Positions 16,990 to 26,068 of a stretch of DNA of 64,000 bases are shown here, in pieces; position 1 is the first letter of the stretch, and every line of letters begins with the position of its first letter. Under the pieces are notes generated by a model. That model did no database searches. It was not told the origin of the DNA and saw only the letters and a list, made by a program, of their open reading frames with translations. A program made the position numbers and the translations under genes. Source of the DNA: Pseudodesulfovibrio sediminis (lineage in GTDB: Bacteria; Desulfobacterota; Desulfovibrionia; Desulfovibrionales; Desulfovibrionaceae); NCBI RefSeq assembly GCF_020886695.1, contig NZ_AP024485.1, positions 2,613,001 to 2,677,000 of the forward strand. Reading direction: 5' to 3'.

Positions 16990-19287
16990 TCAGGAGAGCG
17001 GCGTAGCAAGGGGGAGCGTGACCTTGATGGTCGTTTGTCCCGGTAAATCCGTATCCACCGTAATATCACCGCCATGGGTGCGCGCTATCAGTCGTGCGGA
17101 GTAGGTTCCCAGCCCGGAGCCGCTGGCAGTGTTGGCGGTTGAATATTTTTCAAAGAACGTGTCGCGTATGGCCGCGGGCACTTCGCCCTGGTTGCGGATG
17201 GAGAGACTGATCTTCTCCCTCTTGTCCAGCGTGATGACGATGGCCCCTGAATCTGGTGAGGCTTCCAGGGCGTTGAGCAGCAGATTGGAGAGCATGGAGC
17301 ACAACAGCTCCTCGTCGCCATTGACGGGGAAATGCCTGTCCGACTGGTGCGAGAGCATCTCAAGACCAATGCTGATGCCCTTGTCTCGTATCTGGGGCTG
17401 TACTTCGGCCTTGATTCGTTCGAATATGGCCAGCACATCCACGGTTACGCGATTGAGCACGTAGGTGCCGCACTCCATCTTGTAGAGATCAAGAGAGCGG
17501 TTGATGAGTTGCAGCATGGTCTTGCCCGCATTCTCCACGGTTTCAAGCATTGTCTTCTGGGCAGGGCTCAGTCCGCCCCGGCTCCGTATTTCAGCAGGCA
17601 GGCCGATGACGGCGCCCAGCGGAGTCTTCAGGTCATGTTTGGCCATGCGTTCGACGTCTTCGCGCAACGCTTCAGCCAGCTTCCTGTCCGTGATGTCTCG
17701 TCCGACGCCTTGCATGCCGATTTTTTCGCCGTCATCGTTGAGGAGCAGGCCGATGTGCACCTCCAGCCAGACCGTGGAGCCATCCGCGCAGATGAATTCC
17801 ATGTCTTCCGTAATGGATGGTATGGTGCCCTCGCGTACCATCTGTCCGTCCAGCGCAGCCACGCTTTCCATAAACCGGGCCTTGGAAGCCGGAGACAGAA
17901 ATTCTTCCACATGCCGCCCCAGCACGTCGTAGCGCTTGAAGCCGCGCACGGTTTCATCCGACGGGCTGACATAGGTGAAACGAGTATCCGCATCGAGTCC
18001 CCAGATCACGTCGCTGACGTTCTCGGCCAACAGTCTGTACTGTTTTTCACGTTGCCGAAGGGCTTCTTCCATGAGCTTGCGGTCCGTGATGTCAGTGCCC
18101 ACGCACAGCAGGCCGATGGTGGTGCCGTCAGAGGCCACAGTGGCGTCGTTGGCCCAGGCGACCCAGACGATTTCGCCGTTCTTCCGCATATTGACGGTTT
18201 CGTTGAACGGGTGTGCGGAAGGCGTTTTGAGGAGTCGGTTCCAGTACCGCTTCATGGAGTTGCCTTCCAGGTCTTTCTCCGGGATCAGTGACCCGACAAG
18301 GGGTTTGCCTATCAGTTCTCCGGGGTCGTAGCCGTAAAATTCCTCGGCGTACTCGTTGCAGAAGGTGATGGTGCCGGCAAGGTCCATGTGCAAAATAATT
18401 GATTTGGCGTTCTGGACGAGTTGGCGATATTTTTCACGGTCCTTGAACCGTCCCATGATCATGATCAGTACGGCCCACAGTGACACCGGGATCAGGAAAA
18501 TACAGACACCGCCTCCAGCCAGAATATAGGTGCCGTAGGGCGATCTGCCCCATCCCTGTTTGGGGACACCGGCCAGTTGCCAGATACCGGACGGGAGCGC
18601 TATCTCGCGGATTTCCGGGTTCATGTCGAAAACCACCGGGGCACCTGCCAGCATGATGCTGCCCGTCCCCTGCGACTCTGGCGAGCGCAATCCCAGGAGC
18701 AGGGGGCCGTCCCGCCTGTCCAATTCGCTTTCCCGGAAAAAGGTTGTGGCATCGGCCACCACTGAGACCACGCCGATCACGGTGTCTGTCTCTGCTGCAA
18801 AGACCGGCACAAGCACCGTGAGAATGGCGTCATGACCTTTTTCATGGGTAACAATCATTTGGGACTGGCCTTTCTCCATGGCCAGGAGAGCCAGCGCGCG
18901 AACGCCACCCTCTGCAAGACTGGACAGGGGGGCTCCCACTTTGCTCAGTTCACTGGCAGGGTAGACCAGTGAGATCGAGGTGCCGCGGGCAAAGTGCATT
19001 GAACGGATGCCCCCGACTTCGGCAAGCAGACCTTGTGAGAGGGCTTCAAATTCCTCTTGGGACATGGTGGGGCTGGCTGACAGGGAGTGGTTCAGGGAGT
19101 TTGCCAGATGGAGTCTGGCATTGAGTGCGCCATCAAGGGCGGACTTGTAATCGGCCAGAATATGCATGACCTCGGCGTGCTCCTGCTGCCGATATTTTTC
19201 ACCGTCCGCATAATAGCCGAGCGCGGTCACACCGGCCACGAAGAGGGCGGCCAGGAGCGGTATGAGGTAGACAAGGCGTTTGAACAT
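16990..19287 (-). CDS. CHASE/PAS membrane histidine kinase
   Basis: A 765-residue sensor kinase. A first transmembrane helix (about 7-26), a periplasmic CHASE-like domain (about 30-245, with SMHFARGTSISLVYPASEL) and a second helix (about 255-280) are followed by two PAS domains with PAC motifs (about 290-410 and 415-535). The histidine box is MAKHDLKTPLGAVIGL (His near 555) and the ATPase boxes are LLLNALEASPDSG and GSGLGTYSARLIA. It would detect an extracellular ligand and phosphorylate an unlinked regulator, since no receiver gene is adjacent. Confidence 0.9.
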   Translation of the reverse strand: MFKRLVYLIPLLAALFVAGVTALGYYADGEKYRQQEHAEVMHILADYKSALDGALNARLHLANSLNHSLSASPTMSQEEFEALSQGLLAEVGGIRSMHFARGTSISLVYPASELSKVGAPLSSLAEGGVRALALLAMEKGQSQMIVTHEKGHDAILTVLVPVFAAETDTVIGVVSVVADATTFFRESELDRRDGPLLLGLRSPESQGTGSIMLAGAPVVFDMNPEIREIALPSGIWQLAGVPKQGWGRSPYGTYILAGGGVCIFLIPVSLWAVLIMIMGRFKDREKYRQLVQNAKSIILHMDLAGTITFCNEYAEEFYGYDPGELIGKPLVGSLIPEKDLEGNSMKRYWNRLLKTPSAHPFNETVNMRKNGEIVWVAWANDATVASDGTTIGLLCVGTDITDRKLMEEALRQREKQYRLLAENVSDVIWGLDADTRFTYVSPSDETVRGFKRYDVLGRHVEEFLSPASKARFMESVAALDGQMVREGTIPSITEDMEFICADGSTVWLEVHIGLLLNDDGEKIGMQGVGRDITDRKLAEALREDVERMAKHDLKTPLGAVIGLPAEIRSRGGLSPAQKTMLETVENAGKTMLQLINRSLDLYKMECGTYVLNRVTVDVLAIFERIKAEVQPQIRDKGISIGLEMLSHQSDRHFPVNGDEELLCSMLSNLLLNALEASPDSGAIVITLDKREKISLSIRNQGEVPAAIRDTFFEKYSTANTASGSGLGTYSARLIARTHGGDITVDTDLPGQTTIKVTLPLATPLS

Positions 19288-19395
19288 GGTGACTGGTTGT
19301 ATGGTATTGCGACGACCCTTATGGCCGCCTCGCGTCAGTCATAGCAAAACAAGGGGGAAAATGAAATAAACCCGGTGAATGCGTGTGGTCGCGCA

Positions 19396-20283
19396 TCAGC
19401 CGACCACGGAGGCCGTGCTCTCCGGGCTGCGAGTGAACGCAGGACGGTCCAGGCAGGTCAGTTTTTTCGGGAGCACAAAGGGGAACTCCACCGTGGTTTT
19501 CGCGCCCGCCCGCAGGTCCCGGACCACGCGCAGGTTCCGGCTGCCGATGGGGTCATACGAGACGGCCGGGGATTGTTTGGGGTCGGCCAGAAAGTCGAAT
19601 ACGATATTTTCGGACAGGGTATACATCTCGTCAAACTGTCGGTTGGCGAGCGGCCCGGGCAGCAACCTGTCGGCCAGACGCAGGGAGCGTCCCCACGACT
19701 TGCGACCGGTGAAGACCAGGCTGCCCTTGATGATCTGTTTCTTGATCAGGAACGGCCAGCGTTTTTTTTCCATGGTGGACAGCAGGGTGTCGTCCGGGGC
19801 GCGGTTGGGCGCACGCAGCACGGCCAGCGCTGTCTCGTGTTCGGCACGGAAGCAGCGATCTGCCTGCATTTCCACATAGATATGCGATAATTTGGAGCCG
19901 GCGTTTCTGGCAACCATGGCATTGGGCACGAAATAGTTGTGCGCCACCACGTCGGCGGCGAGGTGGGCCAGATATCCGTAGCCGTATGCGAGGACACGGG
20001 CGTCCTGTGCGGATTTGAGCAGCTTGAATCCGGTCACCCAGTTATGGCTGTGGCCCGGACGGAAATCCGTTCCCTTGCCGATGAATATATCAGCGGACAG
20101 ACAGCCATAGAGGAAAGCGTTGGGATGACGTCCCAGCAGACCGGCAACGAGCGGGGGCAGCGCACCGATGTTCGACAGCACGGAGTTGCCCAGAGCAAGG
20201 TGCACACCCGGACCCCAGGCAAAGGCCTGATCCGGCATGATGGCTGCGATGACAAATACGCATATGGCTATAAAGAGCTTCAT
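19396..20283 (-). CDS. Zinc-dependent phospholipase C-like exported protein
   Basis: A 295-residue secreted protein: signal peptide cleaved near AFA/WGPG, then a zinc-dependent phospholipase C (PF00882-type) domain. As in that family the mature N-terminus starts with Trp. His and Asp candidates for the zinc sites appear in WGPGVHLALG, YGCLSADIFIG, HSHNWVTG and YLAHLAADVVAHNY. Many bacterial relatives in this broad family have no tested phospholipase activity, so the substrate is open. It is preceded by an 83-base gap from the HD-GYP gene. Confidence 0.78.
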   Translation of the reverse strand: MKLFIAICVFVIAAIMPDQAFAWGPGVHLALGNSVLSNIGALPPLVAGLLGRHPNAFLYGCLSADIFIGKGTDFRPGHSHNWVTGFKLLKSAQDARVLAYGYGYLAHLAADVVAHNYFVPNAMVARNAGSKLSHIYVEMQADRCFRAEHETALAVLRAPNRAPDDTLLSTMEKKRWPFLIKKQIIKGSLVFTGRKSWGRSLRLADRLLPGPLANRQFDEMYTLSENIVFDFLADPKQSPAVSYDPIGSRNLRVVRDLRAGAKTTVEFPFVLPKKLTCLDRPAFTRSPESTASVVG

Positions 20284-20366
20284 AAATGATGTTCCCCGGA
20301 CAAGGACTGTAAGGCTCTGACCGGGAAAGTCAATAAAAGGTGTGTAACAATCCGCTGGCAGAATAT

Positions 20367-21137
20367 CTAGGCCATGCCCTTTTCCCTGATGTCGGTGATG
20401 AGGACTTCCACCAAGTCTGCGTCAGCGTAATTGCCTGCCAGTCGGCGGAGGCTTTCAAAGGCTTCTTCGCCTGTCACGCCTTTTTTGTACGGGCGGTCCG
20501 TGGTCATGGCGTCAAAGCAATCGGCCACGGCGAGGATGCGCGCCCCCAGCGGAATGTCGGGGCCGTGCAGGCCGCGAGGATACCCTTTCCCGTCAATGCG
20601 TTCGTGGTGCGCGTATACATAGTCCAGGGCCGGGCCGAGGAAATCGAGCGCCTTGAGGATGTCGCATCCCCACTGCGGGTGGCTGTGGATTTCCTCCAGC
20701 ATGGACTTGGTGAGCGGGGTGTCGCCATGGTTGAACATTTGGTCGCTGAAGCCGATCTTGCCGATATCGTGCAGGCTTCCGGCGATGCGGATGTATTCCA
20801 CTTCGGCGGACGGCAGCCCGAGCCGCTGGGCCATGCGGCGGGCATAGATGCTGACCCGTTCGCCGTGCCCTTCAGAGTAGGCGTCGCGTGCGCCGAGGGC
20901 GTGCACGATTGCACCTATGGTATTGATCGAGTCCTGTTTGATCTTGCGCAGCAGTTGCTCAAGTCGGGCCTCTCTCGCCTCGATCTTAATCATCATTATG
21001 CCCATGGCCTCGGCCAGCTCCTGAATCTCCGGCTCGATCTCCGGGCCGGTCAGTTCCATCAGGTCTTCGGTGTAGTCGCCCAAGGATATCTTGCGGATAA
21101 TCCTGAGCAGTTCATCCTGGCCTTTGAGCGGAGTCAT
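20367..21137 (-). CDS. HD-GYP cyclic-di-GMP phosphodiesterase
   Basis: A 256-residue cytoplasmic protein. A helical N-terminal region (about 1-75) leads into an HD-GYP domain with the diagnostic residues: HDIGKIG, HSHPQWG, HHERIDGKGYPRGL and DCFDAMTTDRPY. HD-GYP enzymes hydrolyse cyclic-di-GMP to GMP, lowering the signal that favours biofilm over motility. I start at ATG 21137, immediately after the upstream gene's stop codon; an upstream TTG at 21212 would overlap that gene by 74 bases. No receiver domain is present. Confidence 0.88.
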   Translation of the reverse strand: MTPLKGQDELLRIIRKISLGDYTEDLMELTGPEIEPEIQELAEAMGIMMIKIEAREARLEQLLRKIKQDSINTIGAIVHALGARDAYSEGHGERVSIYARRMAQRLGLPSAEVEYIRIAGSLHDIGKIGFSDQMFNHGDTPLTKSMLEEIHSHPQWGCDILKALDFLGPALDYVYAHHERIDGKGYPRGLHGPDIPLGARILAVADCFDAMTTDRPYKKGVTGEEAFESLRRLAGNYADADLVEVLITDIREKGMA

Positions 21138-21138
21138 G

Positions 21139-22002
21139 CTATTTCCAGGCTTCGGCGTTGTCGGCAACGAAGTCGGCAAAGGTGCGGGCAGGAGAGCCTG
21201 TGAGGTATTCAACGGCCTTGGTCACGTTGCCCGCCATGCCGAGCTTGACCACGCGGCTCAGGCTGACAAGCATGTCGATGTTCCACTGGGGCAGGCCAGC
21301 GCCCTGAAGGTTCTCGATGAAGGCTTCCTCGGAGATGGGAGTGTACGTGACGTCAAGACCGCTTGCCGCCGCTATCTGCCCGGCCACCTGGGAGAGAGAA
21401 AGCCCCTCGGGACCTGTCAGTGCGTAAAAATTGTTTTCGTGTCCCTCGCTGTTCAGCAACAGCCTGGCCGCACAGTCTGCGATGTCGCGTACGTCGGTGT
21501 AGCTGACCGAGGCGTCCTCCTCGGGCAGCGCGATGACGCCGGATTTGATCATCCCTGCGTAGGGGCCGATGAAGTTCTGCATGAAGGTGTTGGGGCGCAG
21601 GATGGTGAAGGGAATCTTGGAGTCTTCGATGAACTGGTCCACCATGCCGTTTTCGCGGCCGAGTCGCCAATGGGCGTCAGATGAAGCGGCATAGCCGGAA
21701 GAGCGGACGATATATTCGATGTCTGCCTGCTTGGCGGCGTCCACGGCCAGACGACCAAAACGGGTCAGCCGCTCCTGCAGGGGAATCACCAGGAACAGGC
21801 GGTCGCATCCGTTCATGGCCTGGACCATGGAGTCGACGTCAGCGAAATCGAAAACGCGCGCGTCAATACCGGTGGCCGCGAGGGCGTCGCCCTTGTCCTG
21901 GGAATGGACACCCGCGACCACATCGACATCTTTTTCCGCCAACACGTTCATCAGGGCCGAACCGATGTTTCCGGCGGCTCCTGCAACAAATATCTTACTC
22001 AT
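21139..22002 (-). CDS. NmrA-like NAD(P)-binding oxidoreductase
   Basis: A 287-residue atypical short-chain dehydrogenase with the dinucleotide motif VAGAAGNIGSALM at its N-terminus and the NmrA/QorB-like pattern throughout (LFLVIPLQE, RSSGYAASSDAHW, ILRPNTFMQN). The Tyr-x-x-x-Lys catalytic pair of classical dehydrogenases is absent, as usual in this group. Members are NAD(P)H:quinone reductases or redox-sensing regulators. It is adjacent to the HD-GYP gene and probably cotranscribed with it. The substrate cannot be told from sequence. Confidence 0.85.
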   Translation of the reverse strand: MSKIFVAGAAGNIGSALMNVLAEKDVDVVAGVHSQDKGDALAATGIDARVFDFADVDSMVQAMNGCDRLFLVIPLQERLTRFGRLAVDAAKQADIEYIVRSSGYAASSDAHWRLGRENGMVDQFIEDSKIPFTILRPNTFMQNFIGPYAGMIKSGVIALPEEDASVSYTDVRDIADCAARLLLNSEGHENNFYALTGPEGLSLSQVAGQIAAASGLDVTYTPISEEAFIENLQGAGLPQWNIDMLVSLSRVVKLGMAGNVTKAVEYLTGSPARTFADFVADNAEAWK

Positions 22003-22192
22003 CCATGGCTCCTTCCCCTGTCAGGCAGGGGGCTGATTCGTTTTGACCGGCTCACGCTACACGAATATGCGGGGCCATGGCAAACCCTTGACCACTCCCC
22101 GGACCATTTTGACCACTGACCGATAATCGTTGCGCCTTTGGCGCAGGCGGTGATAAATCCAGTCTACACTTGTAAAAAAGTTTGGAGCACAC

Positions 22193-23893
22193 ATGCTTTT
22201 AGGAATAGACGTAGGCGGCACGCACACGGACGCGGTCGCCATTGATACAGAGGATGGTGTCGAGGTTGCCGCTTCCTGCAAGGTCATCACCCGCCATGAT
22301 GATCTGCTTACCTCGATCACCGAGGCGCTTGCAATCATACTCGGCACTGTGGACAAGGACGCTGTGACCCAGCTGAATCTGTCCACGACCCTGTCCACCA
22401 ACGCCATTGTTCAGGGCAAGACGGAAGACGTCGGCGTCATTGTTTCGGCAGGACCGGGGATCGACCCGCACAACTTCATGCCGTGCAAGGATTTTCATGT
22501 CATTGACGGGTCCATTGACCATCGCGGCAACGAGGTGCGAGCGCTGTCTACCCGGCAGCTTGCCAAGGCCATTGATTCCTGTAGGGAAAACGGCGTGCGC
22601 GTGTTTGCCTCGGTGGGCAAGTTCTCCACCCGCAACCCGCGTCATGAAAATTTCATCCGGCGTACCATTGCCAGCAAACAGGATGCGAACGGTGACCCCT
22701 TGGCTGATTTCGTGACCCTGGGGCATCAGCTCGGCGGGGCGCTCAACTTTCCCAGGCGCATGGCCACCGCCTATTTCAACTGCTCGGTCTGGCGACTTTA
22801 CAATGATTTCGCCACTGCCGTGGAGAACGCGCTGGCCGATATGGGGCTGTCCCATGTCAAGGTGAACATGCTCAAGGCCGATGGCGGGACCATGCCTCTG
22901 GCCCAGTCGCGCACGCTTCCGGTACAATCCATTTTCTCCGGTCCGGCCGCTTCGGTCATGGGCATTATCGCGCTGACCGACATCTTCCATGACTCGGTCA
23001 TTCTCGATATCGGCGGCACCACAACGGATATCGCCATCTTTGCGGATGGAGCGCCGCTCATCGAGCAGGACGGCATCACCATCGGTTCCCATCCAACGCT
23101 GGTCTCGGCCCTGAAAGTCCATTCCATCGGCATTGGCGGCGACTCCTCCATTTCCGTGGTGGGCGACGAGGTTCGTGTGGGACCGCACCGGCTCGGCCCG
23201 TCCGTGTGTCGGGGTGGGGAGCGGGTGACGCTCACCGATGCCCTGAACTGCATAGGAGATTGTACCGTCAATGATGTGGCCGCGTCGAAAGCCGCCATGG
23301 ACGCCTTTGCCGCAGAGCATTCCATGTCCGGCGAAAAACTGGCTGAAAAGGCCGTTGCCTATGCCTCGGATGCCATCCATGAGGCCACGCGCGGGCTTAT
23401 TGACGAGATCAACTCCAAGCCGGTGTACACCATCCATGAACTCATGGAAGGCAAGAAGGTCATCCCCAAAAAGGTCTATCTCATGGGCGGCCCGGCTCAG
23501 GCCATGAAGATGAATCTCTTCAAGCGGTTCCAGATATCAACCGAGGTTCCCGAAAACTTCGACGTGGCCAACGCCATCGGTGCGGCCCTGACCCGAACCA
23601 CATGGGAGCTGGAGCTGTTCGCCGACACGCAGCGGCATGTGCTCTTCATCCCCACGTTGTCCTACCGGGAGAACGTCCATTCCAGCTATGATCAGGCGGA
23701 CGCGGAAAAGGATGCGGTCAACCAGCTGATCATGCAGCTCGACTCCATGGGGGTTTTCCTCCGGACCGAGGACGCCCAGATTACCCATGCCGAGAGTTTC
23801 AACATGGTCAAGGACATGGAGCAGGTGGGCAAGAACATTCGCGTCAAATGCCAGGTTCGCCCCGGCGTTGTGAACACACTGGTGGGGAGATAG
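22193..23893 (+). CDS. Hydantoinase/oxoprolinase family protein
   Basis: A 566-residue protein of the N-methylhydantoinase A (HyuA) family: ATP-dependent ring opening of hydantoin- or oxoproline-like lactams. The actin-fold phosphate loops are LLGIDVGGTHTDAVAI at the N-terminus and VILDIGGTTTDIAIF near 280. The SIGIGGDSSI segment near 320 is typical. No HyuB partner is adjacent; instead a histone-deacetylase-family amidohydrolase follows after four bases. GGAG is spaced 6 bases from the ATG. Confidence 0.88.
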   Translation: MLLGIDVGGTHTDAVAIDTEDGVEVAASCKVITRHDDLLTSITEALAIILGTVDKDAVTQLNLSTTLSTNAIVQGKTEDVGVIVSAGPGIDPHNFMPCKDFHVIDGSIDHRGNEVRALSTRQLAKAIDSCRENGVRVFASVGKFSTRNPRHENFIRRTIASKQDANGDPLADFVTLGHQLGGALNFPRRMATAYFNCSVWRLYNDFATAVENALADMGLSHVKVNMLKADGGTMPLAQSRTLPVQSIFSGPAASVMGIIALTDIFHDSVILDIGGTTTDIAIFADGAPLIEQDGITIGSHPTLVSALKVHSIGIGGDSSISVVGDEVRVGPHRLGPSVCRGGERVTLTDALNCIGDCTVNDVAASKAAMDAFAAEHSMSGEKLAEKAVAYASDAIHEATRGLIDEINSKPVYTIHELMEGKKVIPKKVYLMGGPAQAMKMNLFKRFQISTEVPENFDVANAIGAALTRTTWELELFADTQRHVLFIPTLSYRENVHSSYDQADAEKDAVNQLIMQLDSMGVFLRTEDAQITHAESFNMVKDMEQVGKNIRVKCQVRPGVVNTLVGR

Positions 23894-23897
23894 GACA

Positions 23898-25232
23898 ATG
23901 CTCAAGGCAAACAACAAACTCGGTATCATCTTTTTCCCGGCCTTTGACTGGGCCATCTCGTCCACCCATCCGGAGCGGCAGGAGCGGCTCCTGTACACGC
24001 AGGACCAGCTGCGCGAGGAAGGGCTTTTCGAGATAGACGGCATCAGCGAATACAAGCCGGATGTGGCGACCATCGAGGACGTGGAGCGCGTGCATTTCTG
24101 TTTTCCGGAAGTGTCCAGCGTGGCCACTCGGTCGCATCTCATCTCCGCAGGCGGGGCCATGAAGGCCGCTGATTTGGTCATGGAAGGGGAGCGTGATTGC
24201 GCTTTTGCCATGGTGCGCCCGCCCGGACACCACGCAATGAAGGTGGTCCACGGTTCGCGCGGGTTCTGCACCATCAACATCGAAGCCGTGATGATCGAGC
24301 ATATCCGCGAAAAATACGGGCGCAAGAAGATCGCCATCGTGGATACCGATTGCCATCACGGTGACGGAACCCAGGACGTGTACTGGCACGACCCGGACAC
24401 CCTGTTCATCTCCATCCATCAGGATGGGCGCACCCTGTATCCCGGCTCTGGTTTTCCGCAGGAGCTTGGCGGGCCGAACGCCATGGGCAGGACGCTCAAC
24501 ATCCCCTTGCCGCCCAATACCTCGGACGAGGGGTTCCTCATGGCCATGGAGCGGATCGTCATGCCCATTCTCGATGATTTCAAGCCGGATTTGATCATCA
24601 ATTCGGCAGGACAGGACAACCATTTCACGGACCCCATCACCAACATGAACTTTTCGGCCCGTGGCTATGCCACCATGAACGAGATGCTCAAGCCCGATAT
24701 CGCGGTGCTCGAAGGCGGCTACTCCATTCAGGGAGCGTTGCCGTACATCAATCTCGGCATCTGTCTGGCCATGGCCGGGGTGGATTATTCCCAGATCAGG
24801 GAGCCGAATTACAACCCGGACAAGATCAGGCAGGACGCGCAGACCACGGCCTACATAACCGAACTGTGCGAGCAGTTGCCGGATCTCTATTTCAACCCGC
24901 CCAAGTTCAATGCCAAGGATGATGGCAAGCAAGGCGTGATCTCCGGTGATTCACTCCTGCGTCACAAGCAGATTTATTATGACACCGACGGCATCAATGA
25001 GGTGCAGCTCGAAACCGTGACCATGTGCAGCGATTGCCGTGGATTGTTCAAGGTCGAGACCCGCGCGGACTCGGGGCCGCTCTGCCTCGGCGTCGAGATT
25101 CCTATTGATGCCTGCCCCAAGTGCCGGAATCTGGGATACCATCTTGTGGAGGAGGGGTTGATCAAGGGAACGTACCGCTATATTCAATTGATCAATCGGC
25201 TGGACAAGGAATACCTCCGATACGGCTTCTAG
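23898..25232 (+). CDS. Histone-deacetylase-family amidohydrolase with C-terminal zinc ribbon
   Basis: A 444-residue protein whose first 340 residues form a class II-type deacetylase fold. The active site appears intact: RPPGHHA (the His-His pair), DTDCHHGDGTQ (zinc ligands Asp and His), SAGQDNHFTDP (zinc Asp) and EGGYS (Gly-Gly-Tyr). In bacteria these enzymes deacetylate polyamines, acetoin-pathway proteins or small amides. The last 85 residues hold CSDC and CPKC pairs about 35 residues apart, a likely zinc ribbon not usual for the family. It is 4 bases from the hydantoinase gene and surely cotranscribed with it. Confidence 0.88.
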   Translation: MLKANNKLGIIFFPAFDWAISSTHPERQERLLYTQDQLREEGLFEIDGISEYKPDVATIEDVERVHFCFPEVSSVATRSHLISAGGAMKAADLVMEGERDCAFAMVRPPGHHAMKVVHGSRGFCTINIEAVMIEHIREKYGRKKIAIVDTDCHHGDGTQDVYWHDPDTLFISIHQDGRTLYPGSGFPQELGGPNAMGRTLNIPLPPNTSDEGFLMAMERIVMPILDDFKPDLIINSAGQDNHFTDPITNMNFSARGYATMNEMLKPDIAVLEGGYSIQGALPYINLGICLAMAGVDYSQIREPNYNPDKIRQDAQTTAYITELCEQLPDLYFNPPKFNAKDDGKQGVISGDSLLRHKQIYYDTDGINEVQLETVTMCSDCRGLFKVETRADSGPLCLGVEIPIDACPKCRNLGYHLVEEGLIKGTYRYIQLINRLDKEYLRYGF

Positions 25233-25273
25233 GTGGGGGCTTCGAGCAGCCGGCCTTTTAAGAGAAAAGGATT

Positions 25274-25310
25274 GCTGCCTGCGGCAGCGATGCAGAATGA
25301 GAGGAACGCT
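25274..25310 (+). repeat. Left arm of a 700-bp-separated inverted repeat
   Basis: A 37-base segment beginning GCTGCCTGCGGCAGCG and ending GAACGCT recurs in inverted orientation at 25977-26011 with a few differences. The two arms enclose most of the hairpin tract. Confidence 0.7.
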
Positions 25311-25621
25311 CCTTTGGAGCGAGATCCACTCTTGGGTGCGTACCGCACCCAAATTGTTCCATGCCCTTCGCGGGCGGCGGTCTCTTTTTGAGGAGCAAAA
25401 ATAGACGCAAAAAGCTCCTTGCGCGAGCTTGCCCGCCCACGGTTTGACGGCAAGAAGCTGATCAACTCGGGACGGCTCCATGCTGGAGTAATAAAGGGAT
25501 CCCTTCTGCGAATTCTGCCGGGGTGAGTCAGCGCATGTCGTATTGCCTAGCCGGAGCCGCCGTCCCGTCGTTGTCAGCTTCTACTCCTTACAAACAGGGC
25601 TAAGCGAGGACGAGTTGAGCA

Positions 25622-25653
25622 GAGCCTATTCGGCAAGACTACCCAATAGGCTC
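25622..25653. repeat. Hairpin with a 9-bp stem
   Basis: GAGCCTATT pairs exactly with AATAGGCTC around a 14-base loop. It starts with the same GAGCCT as the larger hairpin at 25730, so the two may be diverged copies of one element. Confidence 0.65.
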
Positions 25654-25729
25654 CCGACAGCCTCAAATCCAAACATCCCACACCAAGAAAATCCTTACGT
25701 ACAAAGACGAGCAATCGGAAGCGAACCTT

Positions 25730-25816
25730 AGAGCCTGTCTTGGGCGACGCAGCGTAGCCCGACCGAGTCTGATTATCAAGACATCCTGTCGGGCAGTGCA
25801 GTCGCCTACAGGCTCT
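25730..25816. repeat. Large interrupted hairpin (87 bases)
   Basis: Three stem blocks pair in register: AGAGCCTGT with ACAGGCTCT, GGCGAC with GTCGCC, and GCCCGAC with GTCGGGC, separated by small internal loops and closed by about 24 bases. This is too long and ordered for a simple terminator and would fold stably as RNA or as cruciform DNA. Confidence 0.65.
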
Positions 25817-25976
25817 TGGGTTCACTTCCTCGCTCACACACAAAAAAAGCGTTTTTTGCCTCCTTTTTGCCGCTTCGCAAAAAGCAGGTCGCCGTAAAGG
25901 CGAAACCTTTGGAATAAATTCGTTTGAACTTTCACCGCGCAGCGCGCAAACCATCAAGGACCAAGCACGCAAAAAA

Positions 25977-26011
25977 AGCGTTCTTCATTCTGCATCGCTG
26001 CCGTAGGCAGC
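25977..26011 (-). repeat. Right arm of the inverted repeat
   Basis: Inverted copy of 25274-25310, containing GCTGCCTACGGCAGCG on the minus strand followed by TGCAGAATGA and GAACGCT. Confidence 0.7.
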
Positions 26012-26027
26012 CTCCCAGCTCTTCAAC

Positions 26028-26056
26028 AAAAAAAAGGCCCCCCGCCAGGGGAGCCT
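26028..26056 (-). terminator. Terminator of the flavoprotein gene
   Basis: On the minus strand GGCTCCCC and GGGGGGCC pair around a four-base loop, followed by a run of nine T. It is 13 bases beyond the stop codon at 26069. Confidence 0.88.
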
Positions 26057-26068
26057 TGGGTGTCTGCG

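Larger units (their letters stand above)
25233..26027. other. Hairpin-rich non-coding tract
   Basis: About 800 bases between convergent genes with no credible coding sequence. It is packed with short near-perfect hairpins: GCTGCC-TGC-GGCAGC, CGCTCC-TTT-GGAGCG, TGGGTGCG-TAC-CGCACCCA, TTTTTGC-CGCTTC-GCAAAAA and others. Longer structures are listed separately. A 132-codon minus-strand frame (25574-25972) spans much of it but its composition follows the hairpins. I know similar hairpin mosaics from Desulfovibrio-type intergenic regions but no named family. Confidence 0.55.

Noticed and set aside
25574-25972. 132-codon minus-strand frame inside the hairpin tract
   Set aside because: Its sequence is dictated by stacked hairpins and inverted repeats, it has no plausible ribosome site, and no domain is recognisable. 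Conservation as protein would reopen the question.
25233-26027. CRISPR array
   Set aside because: The repeats are hairpins of differing sequence and spacing with no regular spacer pattern, and no cas genes are in the window.
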